Part shown: positions 57,529-64,000 of the stretch, piece by piece
Numbering within the stretch: position 1 is the first letter of the stretch
Layout: every line of letters starts with the position of its first letter
Source: Rickettsiales bacterium
Lineage (GTDB): Bacteria > Pseudomonadota > Alphaproteobacteria > Rickettsiales > UBA8987
Assembly: GCA_020630095.1 (NCBI GenBank)
Contig: JAHDCD010000003.1
Location: forward strand, 62,001-126,000
Direction of reading: 5' to 3'
DNA: 64,000 nucleotides
Notes under the pieces: generated by a model
The model's input: only the letters and a program-made list of their open reading frames with translations
What the model was told of the DNA's origin: nothing
The model's database searches: none
Program-made: the position numbers and the translations under genes

Positions 57529-59288
57529 TATACTGCTTGGGCGGCTAGGTCTTTATCTACTTCGATACGTTGCGATGGGTCAAGCTCCATCTCGTTATGA
57601 GCTGCCCCTGCAGGAATCATAGGGTATACGTTTTCCTTTTGGTCAACTACCATATCAAGAAGAACTGGGCCATCATGTTCAATAAATTCTTTTAATACAG
57701 ATTCAGCATCTTCTGGCTTTTCGCAACGTAAACCTTTAATGCCGAATGCTTCAGCAAGCGCTACGAAGTCCGGAAGTGCATCAACGTAAGATTCAGAATA
57801 ACGATTACCGAAGAATAGTTCCTGCCATTGGCGAACCATACCCATGTAATTATTATTAAGGATAATTAGCTTAATAGGTAACCTGTACTGAACTGCTGTA
57901 GCAATTTCTTGAATGTTCATCATTACAGATGCCTCACCTGAAACACATACAACATTTGTATTAGGGTTACCAATAGCTACACCAAGCGCAGCAGGTAAGC
58001 CGTAACCCATTGTACCTAGCCCGCCAGATGTCATCCAACGCTTAGGCTTATTAAATTTGATATATTGCGCGCTCCACATTTGGTGCTGACCTACATCGGT
58101 TGTTACAAAGAAATCTTTATTATCCGCATGTAATTGCGTGTTTAGTAAATCAAGCGCGTATTGCGGTTTGATAATATCTGCACCTTCAGCCTGATTATAC
58201 TGAATTGAATCTAGCTTGCGCCAGTCCGTAATTTTATTCATCCAAGCAGATGTATCAGCTGATTTTAATTTCTTCTCATTCCATACTTTAAGCATCGCCT
58301 CTAAAATAAGTTCGCAATCACCGCGAAGAGGCATATCTACCTTGATAGTCTTATTGAAAGATGAAGCATCAATATCAATATGGATTTTCTTTGAGTTAGG
58401 CGAGAACTTGCTAGTTACACCTGTTACGCGGTCATCAAATCTCGCGCCAACGCAGATCATAAGGTCACATTCAGCCATTGCCATATTAGCTTCGTATGAG
58501 CCATGCATACCTAGCATGCCAAGAAAGTTTTCCTTAGTGGCAGGGTAAGCACCTAAGCCAAGTAATGTTGAAGTACATGGATGACCTGTTGTATCAATAA
58601 ATTCTGTTAAAAGTTCAGCAGCTTTGTCACCTGAATTAACTACGCCACCGCCAGTATAGAAGATTGGCTTTTTAGCTTCTGAAATAGCTTTAACCGCCTC
58701 TTCAATTAATTCTGCCTCACATATATCTGCCGGCTTATAGCTTTCACGGCGCTTATATTCCGCCGGCTCATATTCATGCTTAATAATTTGAATATCTTTT
58801 GGAACATCAAAAGCAACCGGCCCAGGGCGACCTGAAAGAGCTACGTCAAACGCTTCACGCATTTTATCCGCCAACTTAGAAATATCTTTTACCATGTAGT
58901 TATGCTTAGTGCATGGCATGGTGATACCCATAATGTCCGCCTCTTGGAAGGCATCCGTACCGATTAATGGCGTTGCCACCTGACCAGAAATTACGATTAT
59001 AGGAACTGAGTCTAGTAAAGCATCCGCTAAACCAGTTACGGTGTTAGTTGCACCGGGGCCAGATGTTACAATTACGACGCCGACTTTACCCGTAGAACGC
59101 GCATAACCTTCGGCCGCGTGAACAGCACCCTGCTCGTGACGGACTAAGATATGCTTAATGTCGTTCTGTTTAAATAGCTCATCGTAGAATGGAAGAATTG
59201 CACCGCCCGGATAACCGAATACGGTATCAACACCATTCTCCTTCAGAACCTCTAGAATAATTTCAGCACCTGTAAGTTCTTTAGACAT
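57528..59288 (-). CDS. ilvB: Acetolactate synthase large subunit
   Basis: 586 aa ThDP enzyme, first common step of branched-chain amino acid synthesis. Catalytic Glu in LVRHEQGAVHAAEGYAR, VIVTSGPGATNTVTGLADA, the FAD-region GMLGMHGSYEANMAM, and the ThDP/Mg site VSGEASVMMNIQEIATA with LNNNYMGMVRQWQELF. GEAS instead of GDGS in the ThDP motif is, to my knowledge, a common form in this class. The regulatory subunit ilvH does not follow. Confidence 0.95.
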   Translation of the reverse strand: MSKELTGAEIILEVLKENGVDTVFGYPGGAILPFYDELFKQNDIKHILVRHEQGAVHAAEGYARSTGKVGVVIVTSGPGATNTVTGLADALLDSVPIIVISGQVATPLIGTDAFQEADIMGITMPCTKHNYMVKDISKLADKMREAFDVALSGRPGPVAFDVPKDIQIIKHEYEPAEYKRRESYKPADICEAELIEEAVKAISEAKKPIFYTGGGVVNSGDKAAELLTEFIDTTGHPCTSTLLGLGAYPATKENFLGMLGMHGSYEANMAMAECDLMICVGARFDDRVTGVTSKFSPNSKKIHIDIDASSFNKTIKVDMPLRGDCELILEAMLKVWNEKKLKSADTSAWMNKITDWRKLDSIQYNQAEGADIIKPQYALDLLNTQLHADNKDFFVTTDVGQHQMWSAQYIKFNKPKRWMTSGGLGTMGYGLPAALGVAIGNPNTNVVCVSGEASVMMNIQEIATAVQYRLPIKLIILNNNYMGMVRQWQELFFGNRYSESYVDALPDFVALAEAFGIKGLRCEKPEDAESVLKEFIEHDGPVLLDMVVDQKENVYPMIPAGAAHNEMELDPSQRIEVDKDLAAQAV

Positions 59289-59338
59289 AGTGCCAGATTA
59301 TAAATAATTGTAATTTTAAGTAAATCTAAATTCTTAAA

Positions 59339-59929
59339 TCATATTTTATTCCAAAATGCCTTTGAAATAGATGTAAGGATTATGGGTAATGCAATGAATG
59401 CTACCAGTATAGTTGATGTATTTATGCTTGGTGCAATATTGGCAAAATTGAACATAAATATTGCGGCTGCAACGGCTGAAATTGCCCCATGTATTCTGTC
59501 CGATAAGCCACTTATATCATAGCCTTTGGCTTGTAAGAAAAAGATGGTTATAAATATTGGGAAGCTAATTATACCCATAAATGCGATATCTCGCACTGAG
59601 ATATTTGCAGTTAATTCGTTATAGAAGCTCAAAAATACTATAAATAATATGCTTGATAATATTGTAGCGTAGCATTTGAATGAATATCTATCGTCCGGTA
59701 CGCAAATCATGAATGATTTTAGCCCAGAGAAGAAGAATATTATGGAAGTAAATATTGCAATGCGGTAGTCAAAATTGGCTGACAAGCCTAATATAAGGCT
59801 CATTATAAGTGTGTATATTGCGGTGATGATAAGTATTTTAGCAAAGCCACGCATTGGCTTATAACAGCATACTGGCTGTAGCTCATCACATAATTTATCG
59901 ATAATGTTATTTGACTCCTTATTACTCAA
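59339..59929 (-). CDS. NrsF-like anti-sigma membrane protein (DUF1109)
   Basis: 196 aa with six membrane helices and a short cytosolic N-terminus (SNKESNNIIDKLCDELQPVCCYKPM) carrying three Cys. NrsF-type anti-sigma factors hold SigF-type ECF factors at the membrane and release them on oxidation of Cys residues. C-terminal HGAISAVAAAIFMFNFAN is like the DUF1109 ending. Overlaps the sigma gene by 8 nt. Confidence 0.8.
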   Translation of the reverse strand: MSNKESNNIIDKLCDELQPVCCYKPMRGFAKILIITAIYTLIMSLILGLSANFDYRIAIFTSIIFFFSGLKSFMICVPDDRYSFKCYATILSSILFIVFLSFYNELTANISVRDIAFMGIISFPIFITIFFLQAKGYDISGLSDRIHGAISAVAAAIFMFNFANIAPSINTSTILVAFIALPIILTSISKAFWNKI

Positions 59930-60461
59930 TGTTTGACTCAGCCTCCAACTGTTTTGCGTATTCTTGCATTTTCTTCATCGCGCGGTGAGATGCTACTTTT
60001 ACCGCAGTCTCACTCATATCTAACTTTTTACCTACTTCGCGCGCGGAATACCCCTCAAGCTTCATACGCATTATTATTTCTTTCTGCCTTTCGTTTAAGA
60101 TGCTTAACATCTTTGTAAGTTCTTCGCTGTTTATGTTGTCAAAAGTTACATCCTCGCTTACTAGGTGCGGTACTTTATCAATTTCAACGCGCGCTTCTTT
60201 ATAATATTTACGCAAATAATCGTTAATTTTGTAAGAAGTTATGGCGTACATCCAACTTTTAAATGGACGCGCTGGATTATACGAAGCCCTAGCTTTATGG
60301 ATGGCTAGAAGAACTTCCTGGTAAACATCGTCAATATTATCTGCCCCCAGCTTTTTGCCAATATAGCCTTTAACCATTGGTGTAATCTCTTGCATTAGCG
60401 CTCTATAGGCACCTTTATCGCCGTTCTGTACGGCTTGCATTTTTTCTTCCAACGTGGACAT
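59922..60461 (-). CDS. ECF sigma factor (SigF-like)
   Basis: 179 aa. Region 2: DNIDDVYQEVLLAIHKARASYNPARPFKSWMYAITSYKINDYLR (residues 41-84) with the DxxQE and -10 recognition helix. Region 4: LNERQKEIIMRMKLEGYSAREVGKKLDMSETAVKVASHRAMKKM (residues 118-161). Partner of the NrsF-like gene, so probably a redox-responsive module. Divergent from the subtilase gene across 330 bp. Confidence 0.92.
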   Translation of the reverse strand: MSTLEEKMQAVQNGDKGAYRALMQEITPMVKGYIGKKLGADNIDDVYQEVLLAIHKARASYNPARPFKSWMYAITSYKINDYLRKYYKEARVEIDKVPHLVSEDVTFDNINSEELTKMLSILNERQKEIIMRMKLEGYSAREVGKKLDMSETAVKVASHRAMKKMQEYAKQLEAESNIE

Positions 60462-60791
60462 AATAATTAGGCTTATATAATATTAACCTGCTTTACAATA
60501 AACAGTTCTGTTTAGATATTAAAAAGTTACAAAAATTCAAATATAACAAGAAGTTGTGAACTTTTCTAGAAATTAACCATTTTTACACTTAATTAAGGTT
60601 GAATTTTATGATATAATGCACGAGGTTAGGGTTCAAGTAGAAGGAGAAGTCTTGGGTTAAGTATTTTCAAAGTATTGAAGAAAACTTAACTTTCAGTTCA
60701 GTGGTTTCATATATGTTTAATTAATTCGTTTCTTTGTGGAGAAGAGGCGATAACGGAAACTATTTAGCTATCGGTTGCTAAAGGGGTATGT
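60462..60791 (+). promoter_or_regulatory. Promoter and long leader of the subtilase gene
   Basis: 330 bp between divergent sigF-like and subtilase genes. An extended -10 (TGATATAAT, hexamer at 60612-60617) predicts transcription from about 60624, leaving a leader of about 165 nt that ends in AAAGGGG a few bases before ATG 60792. In the leader, AAGTATTTTCAAAGTATTGA and the GCGATAACGG ... GCTATCGGTTGC stretch can pair locally. No ECF-type promoter was identified with confidence. Confidence 0.5.
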
Positions 60792-63401
60792 ATGTTTATA
60801 AAGAGAGTGATCGTGCTTTCGCTAGTTGGTTTAGCGTTCAGCACAAACGCCTATGCTATAAGTGCTAAGGAGGCATTAAAGCAGGCATTAAATGAGAAGA
60901 CAAGTATTAACAAGCGTTTTGATGGTGGCAATACTGCATTACACATTTCGGCGCGTCAAGGAAACCGCAAAATACTAACACAATTGTTAGAATCTGGTGC
61001 GGATATATCAGTAAAAAATGAAAATGGTAAGAAGGCTATCGATTTAGCTAGAGCCAATAATCATATTGAATGTGCTGCTATTATTTCAAATTACACTTTA
61101 TTTGGTAAAAATTATAAAGCGTTACTTCCGCAGGTTAGTGCTGGTACAGCAGCTACGGCGGCTACAGCCGCAGCAGCAGGTGGTGGTACATCTATTCTTA
61201 CAGTAGCTGGCGGTATTGCGGCAGCAGGCGGTGCAGTTGCATTAGCCGGCGGTGGTAGTGGCTCTAATGGCACTGGCGGAGCGCCTGAAGAAGAAGGAAC
61301 TAATCCCACTGAACCTTCTAACCCTAATTTTGAATTTACTGGTACTGAATATCAAAATTCAACTGGCTTAGCACAAATTAATGCTGCATCAGCTTATGCG
61401 GCAGGCTTTACTGGTGAAGGTATTAAAATTGCAGTAATTGATACTGGCGTAGATGCTTTACACACTGACTTAAATGATAATTTAGTTGGTGGTGAAGTTG
61501 GCATTGAAGATACTCATGGCACTCATGTTGCTGGTATTATTGCCGCTGAAAAAGATGGCAATGGTATTCATGGTGTTGCTTACAATGCAGAAATTATATC
61601 TCAACAAGTTATAGGCACTACAACTGAAAATACCATTGCTGGTGGTATTATTGATGCTGTAGATTCTGGCGCTGAGATTTTAAATAATTCATGGAGTGCA
61701 ACTATGGGCGGAATGGATATTCCTGTAGTTGGTAACGAGGGTGGCGGTCGCTTTGTTAATGGCGGTACTGGTGCTAATGCACAATGGTTAGAATCTAACT
61801 TTGGTGCAGAAGTTGAAGCATTTAAATATGCCGCTGAAAATGATGTAATTAGCGTATTTGCGGCGGGTAATTCAAGCCTTTCTACATCCGGTGTATTTGC
61901 CGGTTTACCTTTACATTTTGAAGAGTTAGAGGGTAGCTTTGTATCCGTTATAGCTTTAGACGCTAACAATGAAGTTGCTTCATTCTCAAACAGATGCGGT
62001 CAGGCTAGAAACTGGTGCTTAGCGGCTCCCGGTGTACAAATTGCATCAACTGTTACTGGCGGTCAATATGCTGAATTCTCTGGCACATCAATGGCGGCAC
62101 CTTATGTTTCAGGTTCTTTAGCTTTATTACTTGAAGCGTTCCCTGAAATTTCAAATAAAGATGCACTTTCAATTCTTTTTGAAACTGCAACTGACTTAGG
62201 TCAAATTGGTGTAGATTATATTTATGGTCATGGTTTAGTTAATTTAGATGCAGCGTTTAACCCTGTTGGAGCTACGTCATTTACTACTTCATCTGGTACT
62301 AATGTTAGCACTTCTGGAACAGTTATTTCAATTCCATCTGCTTTTGGTGGTGCTGGTATTAGCGCGGCTAATGCAACAATTTTAGATTCGTATAATCGTG
62401 AGTTTAATGTTTCGTTAAATGATTATGTTAAGCCAACTAAAACTTTATACTTAAGTGATATTTCATCTCGCTTCGCTGAAAATGAATTAAATGAAGCTAA
62501 TCTGGATAATGGCTTATCTTTAGCTTTCGGTGAACGTGAAATTGAAGTTGATGCCGATCAAGAATCATCTGAAGATGGTAAGTATTTCAGAATTTCATAT
62601 GCTGGTAAAAATGGTAGCTATTCACTATCTAAAGACATTAACATGAATAACGTACTTGGCTTTGCAGAAGAAAATGCTCGTGAAATGAATATTATGGAAG
62701 GCGTTGGTTTAGATAATACTTATTTAAACCTATTTGCTGAAAATAATATGGCTGTAGCTTCTTCACTTAACATTGGTGCTGCGGCATTAAGCTTTGCAGG
62801 TATTAAGTCTGAACAAGATGGCTTTGATGCTTCAGGTTTTGTATCTGGCATAAATGGTGGTTTTGGTAAGTTAAAATTAGCTGGTTCAATTGGTTTAATA
62901 GAAGAGCAAGGTGGGTTGCTAGGCTTTTCTGGTACTGGCGCGTTCGACTTAGAAGGCGAGTCTCAAACTAGCTTTGCTAGCTTAACTGGTGTTTACTCGT
63001 TTAACTCTGCACTTTCGTTCTATGCTAAGTATGAACTTGGTTTAACTAAAGGTAGTAACATTGAAAACGGCATTGTTTCTAACGTTTCTGATATCTACTC
63101 TGATAGTTTTGCATTTGGTGCAACTTATGCAGTTGATAGGCTATCTAAATTAGGCGCTTCAATTTCTCAGCCTATGAGAGCGCGTAGTGGTGAAGTTCAG
63201 TTTAACTTCGGCGATGGTAATGTATCTAATGCGGATATTTCTGCGAGTGTTCGTGAAATTGATTTCTCAATGTTCTATGATACTCATGTTAATGGCTTAG
63301 GTAGATTCTCTGCGGCGGCGTTATACAGAGTTAACCCTGATCATGATGAAACTGCAGATGATGAGTTAATCTTATTAGGTAAGTACAAAGCAGAATTTTA
63401 A
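60792..63401 (+). CDS. Ankyrin-subtilase autotransporter
   Basis: 869 aa. Signal peptide (FIKRVIVLSLVGLAFSTNAYA), one complete and one partial ankyrin repeat (about 45-100: GNTALHISARQGNRKILTQL, LESGADISVKNENGKKAIDL), an Ala/Gly-rich hydrophobic linker (115-163), then an S8 protease domain (about 185-490) with Asp217 in IAVIDTGVD, His242 in THGTHVAG, the oxyanion Asn360 (AAGN) and Ser433 in FSGTSMAAPYVSG. From about 560 to the end alternating strands finish with GKYKAEF, a terminal Phe as in outer-membrane barrels. Probably self-exported surface protease. Ankyrin repeats on the N-side of an S8 autotransporter are unusual. Confidence 0.88.
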   Translation: MFIKRVIVLSLVGLAFSTNAYAISAKEALKQALNEKTSINKRFDGGNTALHISARQGNRKILTQLLESGADISVKNENGKKAIDLARANNHIECAAIISNYTLFGKNYKALLPQVSAGTAATAATAAAAGGGTSILTVAGGIAAAGGAVALAGGGSGSNGTGGAPEEEGTNPTEPSNPNFEFTGTEYQNSTGLAQINAASAYAAGFTGEGIKIAVIDTGVDALHTDLNDNLVGGEVGIEDTHGTHVAGIIAAEKDGNGIHGVAYNAEIISQQVIGTTTENTIAGGIIDAVDSGAEILNNSWSATMGGMDIPVVGNEGGGRFVNGGTGANAQWLESNFGAEVEAFKYAAENDVISVFAAGNSSLSTSGVFAGLPLHFEELEGSFVSVIALDANNEVASFSNRCGQARNWCLAAPGVQIASTVTGGQYAEFSGTSMAAPYVSGSLALLLEAFPEISNKDALSILFETATDLGQIGVDYIYGHGLVNLDAAFNPVGATSFTTSSGTNVSTSGTVISIPSAFGGAGISAANATILDSYNREFNVSLNDYVKPTKTLYLSDISSRFAENELNEANLDNGLSLAFGEREIEVDADQESSEDGKYFRISYAGKNGSYSLSKDINMNNVLGFAEENAREMNIMEGVGLDNTYLNLFAENNMAVASSLNIGAAALSFAGIKSEQDGFDASGFVSGINGGFGKLKLAGSIGLIEEQGGLLGFSGTGAFDLEGESQTSFASLTGVYSFNSALSFYAKYELGLTKGSNIENGIVSNVSDIYSDSFAFGATYAVDRLSKLGASISQPMRARSGEVQFNFGDGNVSNADISASVREIDFSMFYDTHVNGLGRFSAAALYRVNPDHDETADDELILLGKYKAEF

Positions 63402-63408
63402 TTCGATT

Positions 63409-63478
63409 GTCATTCCCGCGGAAGCGGGAATCTCCTTAATGGAGCTTCCCGAGATCCCCGATCGGAGTCGGGGGTGAC
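63409..63478. repeat. Family-1 repeat between the autotransporter and metK
   Basis: Full plus-orientation copy, GTCATTCCCGCGGAAGCGGG ... GATCGGAGTCGGGGGTGAC. It starts 8 bp after the autotransporter stop, between convergent genes, where its stems could act as a two-way terminator. Confidence 0.92.
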
Positions 63479-63491
63479 AAAGCTTTATAAT

Positions 63492-64000
63492 CTATAACAA
63501 CCCCTTAAGCTCGTCTACTAGGTCGGTTTTTTCCCACGAGAAAGAGCCGTCTGCTAGTGGATTACGGCCAAAATGTCCGTATGCGGCAGTTTTCTTATAG
63601 ATAGGTTTATGCAGGTCTAAATGCGCACGGATTCCGTATGGAGTTAAGTCAATAAGGCTATTTACTTTGTTTAAAATAGCATCCTCAGTTACTTTGCCAG
63701 TGCCGTGCATATTAATGTAAACCGAAAGCGGTTTTGCTACACCAATTGCATATGAAAGTTGAATTGTGCAAGCGTCTGCTAGTTTTGCAGCTACTATGTT
63801 TTTAGCAACATAGCGTGCGGCATAAGCTGCAGATCTATCTACCTTGGTAGGGTCTTTACCGGAAAATGCACCGCCACCATGAGGGGCCGCACCGCCGTAA
63901 GTATCTACAATGATTTTTCTGCCAGTTAGTCCCGCATCACCATCTGGCCCGCCGATAACGAACTTGCCAGTTGGGTTAAAATAAAGCTCTCTAGGCTTAT
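63492..64000 (-). CDS. metK: S-adenosylmethionine synthetase, C-terminal part (runs off window)
   Basis: The last 169 codons of a minus-strand gene entering from the right. [60 protein letters not shown] and [14 protein letters not shown] are MetK motifs, including the P-loop-like GGGAFSGKD and the active-site residues of the C-terminal half. Ends [11 protein letters not shown]...[12 protein letters not shown], as in the family. Makes S-adenosylmethionine from methionine and ATP. Confidence 0.97.
   Translation of the reverse strand, partial: KPRELYFNPTGKFVIGGPDGDAGLTGRKIIVDTYGGAAPHGGGAFSGKDPTKVDRSAAYAARYVAKNIVAAKLADACTIQLSYAIGVAKPLSVYINMHGTGKVTEDAILNKVNSLIDLTPYGIRAHLDLHKPIYKKTAAYGHFGRNPLADGSFSWEKTDLVDELKGLL

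Noticed and set aside
57916-57990. Loss of the ThDP motif in IlvB (GEAS for GDGS)
   Set aside because: As far as I know this variant is widespread in alphaproteobacterial acetolactate synthases, so it is not a sign of inactivation.
61112-61309. Pro/Ala-rich minus-strand frame in the autotransporter gene
   Set aside because: Mirror image of the Ala/Gly linker codons on the coding strand; a shadow frame.
129-63478. CRISPR array made of the family-1 repeats
   Set aside because: Copies are dispersed over 63 kb, in both orientations and without regular spacers; no cas gene recognised.

Overview
The window comes from an AT-rich alphaproteobacterium. CtrA, PleD, the b/b' ATP synthase subunits, an NDUFS4-type complex I subunit, two E3 dehydrogenases, MaeB and dispersed gene-transfer-agent (GTA) genes all fit that class. 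Several traits point towards a Rickettsiales-like lineage: palindromic repeats inserted in frame inside protein genes, VirB8/VirB9 genes next to a riboflavin gene, fragmented GTA genes and split respiratory operons. Against a strongly reduced intracellular parasite, it keeps genes for tryptophan (trpC, trpB, trpF), branched-chain amino acid (ilvB), sulfite-reduction/siroheme (cysI, precorrin-2 dehydrogenase, cysQ), riboflavin and lipid A (lpxK, lpxL-like, lptF) synthesis. The order-level placement is inference.

Layout. 1-7.5 kb: start of rne, trpC, lpdA, a four-helix-bundle gene framed by inverted repeats, a pilin-like/virB8/virB9 operon, ribE and an unknown gene. 7.5-11.4 kb: rnhB, a DUF721 gene, a DsbA-like gene and the F0 ATP synthase operon. 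11.5-21.4 kb: a DoxX-like gene, a DinB-like gene, a Pif1-like helicase, a 1256-residue repeat protein, siroheme and lipid A genes, pleD. 21.4-26.5 kb: csp, ctrA with an array of TTAA(C) half-sites upstream, a TGA-interrupted gene, and a toxin-antitoxin pair coupled to trpB, divergent from cmk. 26.6-35 kb: rpsA, sppA, ihfB, trpF, ubiA, rsmE, a lone nuoA, pgk, yejB. 35-43 kb: sdhB, cysI, an EAL phosphodiesterase, a Kef antiporter, metF, mlaA, mlaC and a coiled-coil membrane protein. 43-47 kb: a five-gene GTA head block. 47-52 kb: lptF, a stand-alone IleS C-terminal domain, a BI-1 gene, hisZ, yidD, infC, a 45-residue Gly/Cys peptide. 52-64 kb: maeB, cysQ, a second lpd, an NDUFS4-like gene, ilvB, a SigF/NrsF pair, an ankyrin-subtilase autotransporter, end of metK.

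The most striking layer is non-coding. At least four kinds of palindromic DNA are present. Family 1 is about 68 bp, two hairpins closed by GTCAT/ATGAC. Family 2 begins GTCATTGCGAG. Family 3 is a roughly 180-bp element upstream of sppA and maeB. The fourth kind is a class of locus-specific hairpins, each built from repeats of its own short word. Families 1 and 2 and a further palindromic insert lie in frame inside trpC, cmk, trpF, the GTA protease gene and hisZ, and one copy supplies a start codon. No tRNA, rRNA or CRISPR array was recognised.
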